This document shows, piece after piece, positions 43,264-52,312 of a stretch of 64,000 bases of DNA (position 1 is the stretch's first letter; every line of letters starts with the position of its first letter). The notes under the pieces were generated by a model. That model did not search any database. It saw nothing but the letters and a program-made list of their open reading frames with translations, and was not told where the DNA came from. The DNA is taken from contig JALHPZ010000012.1 of the NCBI GenBank assembly GCA_022842245.1, positions 113,943-177,942 of the forward strand. The letters run 5' to 3'. The stretch is from Gemmataceae bacterium (GTDB lineage Bacteria > Planctomycetota > Planctomycetia > Gemmatales > Gemmataceae). A program made the position numbers and the translations under genes.

Positions 43264-44646
43264 TCATCCCAACTGATCCAGTACGTTGCGGGTGATCCGT
43301 TCGACGATTTTGTCCTTGCCGCGCAGGCCGTGCGCCCAGTCGGTGCTGCCGACGGTCACGACGGTACCGCCGCGCGTGTAGGTGCCCAGCACGGCGTTGC
43401 CGACGCGGCCCTTCTCCCACTTCTCGTACCATTCGCAGTCGTCCGGGTGCCAGCGCACGGGGCAGGTGGCGAGAACTTCGAAGTTCGCCGGCGTGCCGTC
43501 CTTGCCCGTGGGTGACGGCAAGCCATCCTTCCAATTCAGTTCGCAGCCGTCGCATTCGTAGCCGACGATCGTGTCCTTGTCGCCGAAGACGTCGCCGCGT
43601 TTGAGATTCGTGCCGGCGAAGAGCCAGTGGTCGGGCCGGTGGACGGTGTACTTGGCCGGGTCGGTCATGAACTGGCCGTGGCTCTTGCGGTAGCCGCCGT
43701 GGAGGAAGCCGACGCCGGTGAGCTGGTTCTCCGGGCGGCCGACGAGGTAATGGCTCCAGAGCGTCGAAAGGAGCTTGTGGTTCCCCGAAGCGTAGTACGG
43801 GTCGTCGCCGAAGTTCTGCTTCCAGCAGGCGAGCGCGCGGCCGTTCTCTTCGGAGCGGACCTGCCAGCAGCAGGTGTTCCCGCTGAAAAAGGCGACGTTC
43901 CCGCCATTGCCGATGAAGCGTTCGAGATGGTCCCGCATCGGAGACGACCAATATTCATCGTGCCCGACGCTCAGGACGAGTTTGTACTTGTCGAGTAGTT
44001 CCGAATGGAATTCGAGATCGGAGTTCGCGCAAAAGTCGAGAGTGTAGCCGTTCGCCTCGGCCCACGCGACGAACGACTGCTCCCAGTTGGCAAACTGCGA
44101 AAACTGCGGCCGATCGAACGAGACGCGTCGGCCCTGGGCTTTGTGCTTCGCATGGTATGCATAAAGGCTGTAGCCGTTCCAGTTCGTGTAGGCGTTGTAG
44201 GTGTTGGTCGAAAGCTGGATGAGGATCTTCGAGGTGGGCATCTTGGGGCGGACGATGAAGTACGCCTCGCGGTTCTTCTCGCCGAGCTTCACGGTGTAGT
44301 AGCCGCTCTTCCATTCGTTGGGGATCGGGATCGTAAGCGCTGCCGGCCAGTGGCAGCCGTGCGAGGATGCGTTCCCCGGGACCGGGTGGACCTTGCCCGG
44401 CACGCCCTTCTTCGACCAAACGACCTCGCGCTTCGCGCCGAGCCGGGCGATTTCGACGTCAAACGCGTCGGAGGCGCTCGAGACGTGCAGTTTCAGCACT
44501 TCGCCCGGTGCGTAGCTGACCTGATGCGTGTAGCCTTCGACGAGCGGCGGCTTCGCGTCCTTCGGCTGGGCAATGAGATTCGGAGAAGCGAGTAGGCCGG
44601 CGCCGGCGGCGAGGGCCGTGCGGCGATCGGGATGGGAACGGAACAT
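43264..44646 (-). CDS. N,N-dimethylformamidase large-subunit-like protein, exported
   Basis: A 460-residue protein whose main domain resembles the C-terminal domain of the N,N-dimethylformamidase large subunit: LSTNTYNAYTNWNGYSLYAY, RRVSFDRPQF, LVLSVGHDEYWSSPMRDHLE and GGNVAFFSGNTCCWQVR. The N-terminus has a Tat-like signal (HPDRRTALAAGAGLLASP) and an Ig-like strand region (YAPGEVLKLHVSSASD). Dimethylformamidase hydrolyses DMF with a small partner subunit that is absent here. Homologues in many bacteria have no tested role, so amidase activity is not assured. The ATG at 44646 begins the signal peptide. Confidence 0.82.
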   Translation of the reverse strand: MFRSHPDRRTALAAGAGLLASPNLIAQPKDAKPPLVEGYTHQVSYAPGEVLKLHVSSASDAFDVEIARLGAKREVVWSKKGVPGKVHPVPGNASSHGCHWPAALTIPIPNEWKSGYYTVKLGEKNREAYFIVRPKMPTSKILIQLSTNTYNAYTNWNGYSLYAYHAKHKAQGRRVSFDRPQFSQFANWEQSFVAWAEANGYTLDFCANSDLEFHSELLDKYKLVLSVGHDEYWSSPMRDHLERFIGNGGNVAFFSGNTCCWQVRSEENGRALACWKQNFGDDPYYASGNHKLLSTLWSHYLVGRPENQLTGVGFLHGGYRKSHGQFMTDPAKYTVHRPDHWLFAGTNLKRGDVFGDKDTIVGYECDGCELNWKDGLPSPTGKDGTPANFEVLATCPVRWHPDDCEWYEKWEKGRVGNAVLGTYTRGGTVVTVGSTDWAHGLRGKDKIVERITRNVLDQLG

Positions 44647-44702
44647 GGCGAGGTCCGTCGTAAGATGGAGGCGGGAGATTAGTGTACTCCGGCGGGCGAG
44701 CG

Positions 44703-45014
44703 ATGGGCAAAACGATTCTCTTCTTCTACGGCTCGCTGCGGCGCGGCGGGACAAACCACTTTCGTGTCGCCGACCAGACGTACGTCGGCGAGGCCGTAAC
44801 GGTGCCGAAGTATCGACTGCTTGACTTGGGGCGCTATCAGGGGATGATCCGCGACGAGGCGAACGGCGTGGCGATCCCCGGCGAATTGTGGGAAGTGGAC
44901 GATTTCACGCTGGGGGAACTCGATTCCTTTGAAGGCCCCGCCTACCCGCGCCGGCCGATCGAGATCGAAGGCCGCGCGGGCGTGCAGGGGTATTTGTGGA
45001 AGGAATCGCCGTAA
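44703..45014 (+). CDS. gamma-glutamylcyclotransferase-like protein
   Basis: A 103-residue AIG2/GGCT-fold protein. The substrate-binding loop is LFFYGSLRRGGTNH, followed by PKYRLLDLGRYQGM, the likely catalytic Glu in PGELWEVDDFTLGELDSFEG, and the Tyr/Arg ending PAYPRRPIEIEG. The fold makes 5-oxoproline from gamma-glutamyl peptides or amines. It converges on dapB with one base between the stops. ATG 44703 is chosen over an upstream GTG. Confidence 0.88.
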   Translation: MGKTILFFYGSLRRGGTNHFRVADQTYVGEAVTVPKYRLLDLGRYQGMIRDEANGVAIPGELWEVDDFTLGELDSFEGPAYPRRPIEIEGRAGVQGYLWKESP

Positions 45015-45015
45015 A

Positions 45016-45810
45016 TCACAGACCCAGCACGTCGGCCATCGAATACTGGCCCGCCGGTTTGCCGGCGAGGAACTTCGCCGCCGCCAAGGCCCCGCGGGCG
45101 TAGCTGTCGCGGCTGTAGCCCTTGTGGACCAACTCCATCGTCTCGCCGAGCGTGCTGAAGACGATCGTATGCTCGCCGACGTTGTCCCCGCCGCGGACGG
45201 CGTGCATGCCGATCTCGCCGTGCGGCCGCTCGCCGACGATCCCCTCGCGGCCGTGCATGATCTTTTCCTGTTTCATCGCATCCTGGACGATCTTCGCGAA
45301 CATCGCCGCCGTGCCGCTGGGCGAGTCCTTCTTGAAGCGGTGGTGGCGCTCGATGATCTCGACGTCGAAGTCCTGCTTCGCGAGCGCCTCGGCCGTCAGC
45401 TTCGTGAGCTTGAACAGAAGATTCACAACGAGGCTCATGCTGGGTGAGAGCAGCACGGCCGTTTCATGCGCGGCCTCGGCGATCTCCTTCTTGTGCTCGG
45501 CTTCGAGACCCGTTGTTGCGATGACGAGCGGCAGCTTGCGGTCGACGCAGACCTTGAGGATGTTCATCGTGCCGCCGGGTGCGGAGAAGTCGATGACGCA
45601 ATCGACGCGAGTCGAGAGCGGAATCTCGGCCGTAATCGGCACGCCGATCTTGGCGATGCCCGCAACCTCACCGGCATCGTGGCCGATGCGAGGGTGCTTC
45701 GCGTAGTCGACGGCCGCGACGACCTGGAGGGCCGCGTCTTCGGCCGCGAGCGCGACGAGCCGCTGGCCCATGCGTCCGCAAGCTCCGTGGATGGCGATGT
45801 GGGTTTTCAT
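45016..45810 (-). CDS. dapB: 4-hydroxy-tetrahydrodipicolinate reductase
   Basis: A 264-residue DapB, which reduces the DapA product with NAD(P)H in lysine and diaminopimelate synthesis. The nucleotide-binding loop is IAIHGACGRMGQRL and the catalytic signature is EIIERHHRFKKDSPSGTA. CVIDFSAPGG and VIATTGL are also typical. The length fits the family. No Shine-Dalgarno site is visible before the ATG at 45810; an upstream in-frame TTG at 45840 is less likely. Confidence 0.96.
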   Translation of the reverse strand: MKTHIAIHGACGRMGQRLVALAAEDAALQVVAAVDYAKHPRIGHDAGEVAGIAKIGVPITAEIPLSTRVDCVIDFSAPGGTMNILKVCVDRKLPLVIATTGLEAEHKKEIAEAAHETAVLLSPSMSLVVNLLFKLTKLTAEALAKQDFDVEIIERHHRFKKDSPSGTAAMFAKIVQDAMKQEKIMHGREGIVGERPHGEIGMHAVRGGDNVGEHTIVFSTLGETMELVHKGYSRDSYARGALAAAKFLAGKPAGQYSMADVLGL

Positions 45811-45884
45811 GGGGGGAGTTACCGATTCTGAAGTTTTCAATTCGCGGTGAGTTACAGACCAAACCCCGGTTATCTCGTGTAATT

Positions 45885-47945
45885 CTAACGAGGTTCGAAC
45901 ACGCCCAGGTTGTAGGGCTGATCGTTCGAGAACTTCCGATCTCGCGACACCCTCACAAACATTTGCACGGACTGTCCGGTCCGCTGTGTGATATTGAGAG
46001 TGTATTCCTTCTCGGGAGCCTTCGTGGGGTCCAAAGAACCTCGAGTGATCTCAACGACGTATGCCGTCCGAAACGGTGTTGCATCCAGTTCGAGAACCTC
46101 GGTACGAAACAGCCCGCCGTTCGGCAAACGACCGATGATTTCCTGGCCGACATGGGTGAGTTCGACTTGGTGTTGGCTCGATCCCGGACCGTGCGATTGA
46201 TAAAAGACGGCGCGCCCGCCATCGACTATTCGCGTGGAGTCCGCCCACGGTGTTCCTGCCCTGGAATTCTGCGTTTTGCCTTCCCAGTAGCCGCCGAATG
46301 GACGCAGTCGCTCCAACGTGCCTTTCGCGGTTACCACAGGCTTTTTCGGTGGTGTGACGCGCTCCTCGAAGCTGATCGAGTTCTGCTTCAAATTGAAGCT
46401 GCGGGATATGGCAGTAGTATCCTGAATTTTCCCTACTTTTTCGATCGCCAGGTGTTCAACCCGGTCAACCGTGTACGCGATCCGATTCCCCCCCGAGGTC
46501 AGTTGTTTCACATTGACGGTGACGTTCCGCCGACGGATTTCAAAGTTGAACTTCTGTCCCGCTTTCTCGAGGACAGTGGTCTGCCGCAGATCACCGATTT
46601 CGCGGTACCCGAAGAGTGGTCGGCCGACTGGCGAGAATTCAAAGTAGTCCTCTCGTGTAGATTGATCGTTCATGGTGACCTTGCCGAGCCAAGTACCTGT
46701 CCACGGTGAAGGGTCCACGAGTTTGACCGGCGTCGTTTTCCGCAACGCAGTGGGAAGCTCAAGATTTGGTAACTTCGCCATCCTCGGGAGCTTTGCCTGG
46801 GGAATCTCTGGAGCGGCGGCAATGCGCTTCAGCGTCCCCTGGTGCAAGAGTTTGCCCCGATTTTCAACCCGGAAATCCACAACGTCGTCACTGTCAGGCC
46901 GCGGTGTGAAGTAGTGATCGTGGTCGCTCAGCAGAGTGTCCACCTTGATCCACGTTTCATATCGAACTTGGTAGTAGACTTGCTCAGGTGACGTCCTTAG
47001 GCTCCGCAGGATGTGGGTTTCCATCCCTACGCCGCTTGCATCCTTGATTCCCGGAACTGTACGAAACGTTGTGCCTGGCGTGGTTCGCCGTTCGCCGTTG
47101 AGGATGGGAATCCCATCGTGATCGAAGGCAAAGACCTGTTTCGCGATGGTTTTGCCATCTTTATCGATGGTCGATCCTTCCCATTGACCGGCCAGCCGAT
47201 ATTGACGGGTGTACACTCTGTTGCGGTCGCCGGTTTCCTGAAGTCGCATCCAATCATCGACAACCCAGGCAGTTGCCTGCTTTGTCCCATCTTTTTCGAG
47301 TGATAACTCGACCTTGCGTGGCTGGACATTTAGACCGACGACTTTCGCGGAACCGACTGTCTGCCCGAGTTGAGTCACTTCGGTTCCGTTGATGATCGGG
47401 AAGCCACGGTAGCTAAACCGCACCTTTCCACGGTCAGTCTCCGTGAAGCCGACCCACGGCCCCGCGAGCAACGATCGGTGCAGGCCCCGCTGGAGAACCG
47501 CCTTGGCCTCCAGCCTCGAACCTTCCGGAGTTAGATCGGTTTCGTTCAAAACAATCGTGTCGCCCGCCAGTGCGAACTGGAGACGTCGCGTATGCAACCG
47601 CACTCCAGTATCGGCGAGCTTTCCGGAGGCCAATCGTTGGACCCCGGCTATCGTGTAACCGAGTGTCACACGGTTTGGCTTCACCTCCAACTCCGTGACC
47701 TCGATGACGCGATATTCTGAATCCATTGGCTGTACAAACGCCTCACCCACGGCTGTGATTTCTTGTCCCATGAGCAAAGGGTTGCCGGCACTTGAGAACT
47801 CGACGTCAAGGTGAAATTCGCCGAGATCGATTCGCCCCTGATAGGTTTTCATCCCGTGCCAGGGTCCGGCTAGCGGCGAATCTGCAAACAACAGAGAGGG
47901 AAAAATCGTCCAAGCGAGAATCAGTAGCATCGCTGGAAGACGCAT
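45885..47945 (-). CDS. exported protein with five internal beta-rich repeats
   Basis: A 686-residue protein with a signal peptide (MRLPAMLLILAWTIFPSLLF). It contains five copies of a module that begins with an aromatic-glycine pattern: LAGPWHGMKT (25), LAGPWVGFTE (159), LAGQWEGSTI (251), WTGTWLGKVT (415) and FGGYWEGKTQ (550). In most copies a strand with PIINGTE or PILNGERR follows about 25 residues later. The pattern suggests tandem small beta barrels. No known family is recognised. A hand count of the 60 bases at 46381-46440 gives 24 G/C, far below neighbouring genes, so the gene may be acquired. The start is ATG 47945, before the signal peptide. Secreted or periplasmic; function unknown. 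Confidence 0.78.
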   Translation of the reverse strand: MRLPAMLLILAWTIFPSLLFADSPLAGPWHGMKTYQGRIDLGEFHLDVEFSSAGNPLLMGQEITAVGEAFVQPMDSEYRVIEVTELEVKPNRVTLGYTIAGVQRLASGKLADTGVRLHTRRLQFALAGDTIVLNETDLTPEGSRLEAKAVLQRGLHRSLLAGPWVGFTETDRGKVRFSYRGFPIINGTEVTQLGQTVGSAKVVGLNVQPRKVELSLEKDGTKQATAWVVDDWMRLQETGDRNRVYTRQYRLAGQWEGSTIDKDGKTIAKQVFAFDHDGIPILNGERRTTPGTTFRTVPGIKDASGVGMETHILRSLRTSPEQVYYQVRYETWIKVDTLLSDHDHYFTPRPDSDDVVDFRVENRGKLLHQGTLKRIAAAPEIPQAKLPRMAKLPNLELPTALRKTTPVKLVDPSPWTGTWLGKVTMNDQSTREDYFEFSPVGRPLFGYREIGDLRQTTVLEKAGQKFNFEIRRRNVTVNVKQLTSGGNRIAYTVDRVEHLAIEKVGKIQDTTAISRSFNLKQNSISFEERVTPPKKPVVTAKGTLERLRPFGGYWEGKTQNSRAGTPWADSTRIVDGGRAVFYQSHGPGSSQHQVELTHVGQEIIGRLPNGGLFRTEVLELDATPFRTAYVVEITRGSLDPTKAPEKEYTLNITQRTGQSVQMFVRVSRDRKFSNDQPYNLGVFEPR

Positions 47946-48016
47946 GACTTGGCACCCGAAGTGTGTAGCAAAACCCCAGTTTAACCAGCCAACCGTCCAT
48001 ATTCCCCGGAATTCGC

Positions 48017-49411
48017 TCACGCGTACAGTTCGATCGCTTTCACGATCTCGCTGAGGTCGTTCGGCACTTGCACGGCGCGGTTGGCGAAGCTCGCGCGGCG
48101 GACGCCGCGCTTGCCGAGCTTCGCCTCGAACGTCGCCGGGTCGGCCGTGTGGTACGCCACCGTCGCGTCGGGGTCCTTGAGCACGTGACCGGTGAGGACG
48201 CAGGCGACACGCTCATCGGGCGAGATGACGCCCTCCTTCACGAGCTTCAGCAGCCCTGCCACGCTCGCGGCGCTCGCCGGCTCGCACCCGAAACCGCCGG
48301 CGCCGATCTTCGCCTTCGCGTCGAGAATCTCCTGATCGGTCGTTTCGCGGACCACGCCACCGCAGCGCTCAAGCGCCCGCAGGGCCTTCGGCAGGTTCAC
48401 GGGGCGGTTGATCTCGATGGCGCTCGCCAGCGTGTCGGCGCGGCGGTCGGCGTCGTCGAGATACTTCATGTAGGCGTTGATCTTCGGCTGGTCCGGCTTG
48501 CCGCCGTGCCAGCGGACGCCGCTCTTCTCGTAGAGCTGGTAGAAGGTATCCGCCCCGGCCGCGTTGATGAGCGCAAGCCGAGGCATCCGGTCGATCAAGC
48601 CGAGTTCCTTCAGCTCGAAGAACGCCTTGCCGAACGCGGAGACGTTGCCGAGGTTGCCGCCGGGCACTACGATCCAGTCCGGCACTTCCCAGCGAAGGGC
48701 TTCGAGGATGCGGAACATCACCGACTTCTGGCCTTCGAGGCGGAACGGGTTGATGCTGTTGACGAGGTAGATGCCAAGCTGCTTGGAGACCTCCTGCACG
48801 CGGCGGAGGGCGTCGTCGAAGTCGCCGGCGATCTGCACGGTGAGCGCGCCGTAGTCGAGCGCCTGCGAGAGCTTGCCGTAGCTGATCTTGCCGCTGCCGA
48901 TGAAGATGACGGCGCGCATCAGGTTCGTGGCGGCGCAGTAGATGGCGAGGCTGGCGCTGGTGTTGCCGGTGCTGGCGCAGGCGGCGCGGCGGGCACCGAC
49001 CATCTGGGCGTGCGTGAACGCGGCCGTCATGCCGTTGTCCTTGAAGCTGCCGCTCGGGTTCATCCCCTCGTATTGCAGAAACACGGTGCCGGGCTTCATG
49101 CCGACATATTTGGCGACGAGGTCGGCGCGCTGGAGCAGCGTCTGCCCTTCGCCGATGGTCATGATCCGGTCGGGCGGGGCGAAGGGGAACAGGTCGCGGA
49201 AGCGCCAGACGCCGGAGAAATCGAGCGGGTCGGTGCGGTTGGCCCACTTCGCTTCGAAGTGCTTGAAGCTGGTCGGCACCGGCAGGCGGTTCCAGTCGTA
49301 GGCGACGTCGTAGAGGCCGCCGCACTTCGCGCACTGGAAGCTCGTGTCCGCGAGGTCGGTCGTATGGCCGCAATGCGGGTGGATGCAGCGCTGGAAGACG
49401 GCGTCGGTCAT
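48017..49411 (-). CDS. thrC: threonine synthase
   Basis: A 464-residue PLP enzyme that converts O-phosphohomoserine to threonine. The PLP Lys is in [12 protein letters not shown], and the phosphate/PLP loop includes [15 protein letters not shown] and [14 protein letters not shown]. The N-terminus has four Cys (9, 14, 27, 30) in CIHPHCG and CAKCGG, a zinc-ribbon-like extension found in several ThrC proteins. The ATG at 49411 has AGGACG upstream; 82 more in-frame residues are not family-like. It diverges from the heme-binding protein gene. Confidence 0.95.
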   Translation of the reverse strand: MTDAVFQRCIHPHCGHTTDLADTSFQCAKCGGLYDVAYDWNRLPVPTSFKHFEAKWANRTDPLDFSGVWRFRDLFPFAPPDRIMTIGEGQTLLQRADLVAKYVGMKPGTVFLQYEGMNPSGSFKDNGMTAAFTHAQMVGARRAACASTGNTSASLAIYCAATNLMRAVIFIGSGKISYGKLSQALDYGALTVQIAGDFDDALRRVQEVSKQLGIYLVNSINPFRLEGQKSVMFRILEALRWEVPDWIVVPGGNLGNVSAFGKAFFELKELGLIDRMPRLALINAAGADTFYQLYEKSGVRWHGGKPDQPKINAYMKYLDDADRRADTLASAIEINRPVNLPKALRALERCGGVVRETTDQEILDAKAKIGAGGFGCEPASAASVAGLLKLVKEGVISPDERVACVLTGHVLKDPDATVAYHTADPATFEAKLGKRGVRRASFANRAVQVPNDLSEIVKAIELYA

Positions 49412-49532
49412 CGCGTCCTGCCGGGGGGGGAGATCGGAAAGGTAATTTAGCGGAACGCGGCGAGAGGTGCGAGGGGACTGTCGGACGCAGGACGATGGGG
49501 TACAATCCCTTCCCACCCGAAGGGCCTCTCTC

Positions 49533-52310
49533 ATGCGAAGCCTCGCGCTCCTCGTGCTCCTCGCCGGTCCCGCGTTCGCCCAGCCCCTCGTCGCGCCGAC
49601 GGACGCGAAAACGCCGGAGGACGAACGCAAGTCGTTCAAGCTCCCGCCCGGCTTCACGGCGCAGTTGGTGGCATCGGAACCGGATATTCAAAAGCCGATG
49701 CAGCTCGCCTTCGACGCCAAGGGCCGCATCTGGGTCACCACCAGCTATCACTACCCCTTCGCGGCCGAGAAGGGCAAAGCCTCCGACAAGCTCTTCATCC
49801 TCTCCGACTTCGACGCGAACGGCAAAGCCCAGAAGGTCGAGACCTTCGACGACAAGCTGAACATCCCGATCGGCATCCTGCCGCTGCCCGACTGCAAGAG
49901 CTGCATCGTCTCCAGCGTCGGCGAGATCCTCAAGCTCACCGATACCGATGGCGACGGCAAGGCCGACCGGCGCGAAGTCCTCTTCACCGGCTTCGGCAGC
50001 CGCGACACCCACGGCATGTACAACTCGTACACCTTTATGCCCGACGGCTGGGTTTATGCCTGCCACGGCTTCGCCAACGATTCGCACGTCAAGGGGAAGG
50101 ACGGCCACGAGGTCCGCCTGAACTCCGGCAACACCTTCCGCTTCCGGCCCGACGGCAGCCGCATCGAAGTCTACACGCGCGGCCAGGTGAACCCCTTCGG
50201 CATGACCGTCGACCCGTGGTTCAACTTCTACACGGCCGACTGCCACTCGAAGCCGATCACGCAGCTCATCAAGGGCGCCTACTACGACAGCTTCGGCAAG
50301 CCGCACGACGGCCTCGGCTACGCGCCCCACGTCACGCAGCACCAGCACGGCTCCACCGGCCTTTGCGGCCTCGCGTGGTATGATGCCGACCACTTTCCGA
50401 AGGAGTGGAACGGCGTCATGTTCCTCGGCAACGTGGTGACGAGCCGCATCAATTGCGACCGCATCGAGTGGAAGGGGAGCACGCCGGTGGCGAAGGAGCT
50501 GCCGGACTTCCTGGTGAGCAGCGACCCGTGGTTCCGCCCGGTGGACATCAAGCTCGGCCCGGACGGGGCGCTGTACGTGAACGACTTTTACAACAAGATC
50601 ATCGGGCACTACGAAGTGGACCTCAAACACCCCGGCCGCGACAAGGGCCGCGGCCGCATGTGGCGGATCTTGTTTGAGGGGCGACCCTTGAGCCGTGAAG
50701 CGAAACCACGAGCGACGGGGCCGAAGTTATTTGCCGATAGCAAGGCCGCACTGACGGCGCTGGGGGATGCAGACGCTCATACCGTTCGCGCCGCGGTCGG
50801 GCACCTCGCCGACCACTCGCACCCGGACCTGATCCTGCCGCTGGCAAAGTTCATCCCGTCGATCGCGACGGAGGACACGCATCTGCGCCATGCGGCACGG
50901 ATCGCACTGCGGAATTCGCTGACAGCGAATGATTCTCAGGAGAAATTGGTTTGGATCTTGAAAGATCGAATCAAAGATACACGGGCAACAGAGGGTGTAT
51001 TCGATGATGTATTCTTGGGAGTGCCCACGGCTTATGCGGGATGGTGGTTATCGGAGCGATTTCGAGAACAAACTATCACCAAAGATTTGGCCGAGCGAGC
51101 CGCGGAGCATGTCGGAAAATCGGGATGTAATTATCACAGACTCGTGATTTGGAATAACTACATTGGCCGGCCATCGGATGATCGCAGTGTTTCGATTCTC
51201 TTCGCATTAGAAAAAGGAGCAAAATCCTCAGGGTACGCCTCTCTTGCGGAGGCAACTCGATTTGAAATAATGCCGAATACTTCGACGGTGTTTCGTGATC
51301 CGAAATCGGAATTAAGGGATCTCGCCCGGAATCTGAATACCGCGGAACCAAAGAAAATCACGAATGCCATCCGATACGCGCAGATGACAGGAATCGATAT
51401 CTCAAACGAAGTTGCTCCAATCGCACAAGATCCAAAAGCCGGTCTTGATTCCCGCCTGGAGTGCATTGAGTATCTCGTTCGCAACAACATTAATCAGCCT
51501 AAGAATCATGTCTTCCCTGTCGCGCGATCGATCTTTATGGACGTGAGTGCCCCTGCGAACCTTCGAGAGAAAGCCATCACCATCTTATCCCGATCACAAG
51601 ATGCGGGCGATCAGGACAAGCTTCGCGCGATTCTTGCTACCGCTCCCTATCGAGAGAGTGTTTTCATCGCGAATGGCATGGCGACATCGGTTGCCAGTGC
51701 GAATGAACTCTTCAAACTTATCCGCATGACCAAGGCTTCGCCTCGCCTCTTGCAGGAGAAGTCCATCCTTGACCGCCTCAAGGCCATCAACCCGCCGGGC
51801 TGGGAAGCCACCGTCAAGGAACTCACCGCTGGCATTCCGTCGGCCGACGCCCGGCTCGCGGCGCTCATCAAGGAGCGCGGCGACGGCTACCGCAAAGCCA
51901 AGACCGACATCGAAGCCGGCAAGAAGGTCTTCGCTACCACCTGCGCCAACTGCCACCAGGTCGGCGGGCAGGGCGCCAAGATCGGCCCGCAGCTCGACGG
52001 CATCGGTAACCGCGGCGTCGAACGGCTCCTCGAAGACACGCTCGACCCGAACCGCAACGTCGACCACGCCTTCCACACCACTATCCTCGACCTCAAGGAC
52101 GGCGGCCAGCTCACCGGCCTACTGCGAGTCGAAGGCAAGACGCTCATCATGGTGGACACGCAGGCGAAGGAGACGCGCGTGAGCCTCGACGATGTGGAGA
52201 AGAAGCGGACGACGCCGGTCTCGCCGATGCCGAGCGACATCGCGGAGAAGCTGAAGCCGCAGGATTTCTACAACCTGATCGCCTACCTCGCCGACCTGCG
52301 GGCGAAGTAG
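49533..52310 (+). CDS. PVC-type heme-binding protein with propeller and C-terminal cytochrome c domain
   Basis: A 925-residue exported protein (signal peptide [18 protein letters not shown]). Residues about 40-390 are a membrane-bound dehydrogenase-type propeller ([47 protein letters not shown]). Residues about 400-750 are helical repeats. The C-terminal domain has the heme motif [12 protein letters not shown], followed by the end [11 protein letters not shown]. This architecture is a planctomycete/verrucomicrobial family, probably redox-active on the cell surface or in the periplasm. The helical stretch (bases about 50930-51750) is clearly AT-richer than both ends, an unusual internal shift. 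The neighbouring photolyase gene converges with two bases between. Confidence 0.9.
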   Translation: MRSLALLVLLAGPAFAQPLVAPTDAKTPEDERKSFKLPPGFTAQLVASEPDIQKPMQLAFDAKGRIWVTTSYHYPFAAEKGKASDKLFILSDFDANGKAQKVETFDDKLNIPIGILPLPDCKSCIVSSVGEILKLTDTDGDGKADRREVLFTGFGSRDTHGMYNSYTFMPDGWVYACHGFANDSHVKGKDGHEVRLNSGNTFRFRPDGSRIEVYTRGQVNPFGMTVDPWFNFYTADCHSKPITQLIKGAYYDSFGKPHDGLGYAPHVTQHQHGSTGLCGLAWYDADHFPKEWNGVMFLGNVVTSRINCDRIEWKGSTPVAKELPDFLVSSDPWFRPVDIKLGPDGALYVNDFYNKIIGHYEVDLKHPGRDKGRGRMWRILFEGRPLSREAKPRATGPKLFADSKAALTALGDADAHTVRAAVGHLADHSHPDLILPLAKFIPSIATEDTHLRHAARIALRNSLTANDSQEKLVWILKDRIKDTRATEGVFDDVFLGVPTAYAGWWLSERFREQTITKDLAERAAEHVGKSGCNYHRLVIWNNYIGRPSDDRSVSILFALEKGAKSSGYASLAEATRFEIMPNTSTVFRDPKSELRDLARNLNTAEPKKITNAIRYAQMTGIDISNEVAPIAQDPKAGLDSRLECIEYLVRNNINQPKNHVFPVARSIFMDVSAPANLREKAITILSRSQDAGDQDKLRAILATAPYRESVFIANGMATSVASANELFKLIRMTKASPRLLQEKSILDRLKAINPPGWEATVKELTAGIPSADARLAALIKERGDGYRKAKTDIEAGKKVFATTCANCHQVGGQGAKIGPQLDGIGNRGVERLLEDTLDPNRNVDHAFHTTILDLKDGGQLTGLLRVEGKTLIMVDTQAKETRVSLDDVEKKRTTPVSPMPSDIAEKLKPQDFYNLIAYLADLRAK

Positions 52311-52312
52311 CG

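Noticed and set aside
45871..45900. TTCGAAC-type sequence resembling a tRNA T-loop
   Set aside because: No cloverleaf or acceptor stem surrounds it, and it includes the end of the five-repeat gene.
48369..50630. Open frame of 753 codons on the minus strand across thrC and the heme-binding gene
   Set aside because: It crosses the divergent gene starts and runs through both genes in non-coding frames; both real genes have strong family motifs.
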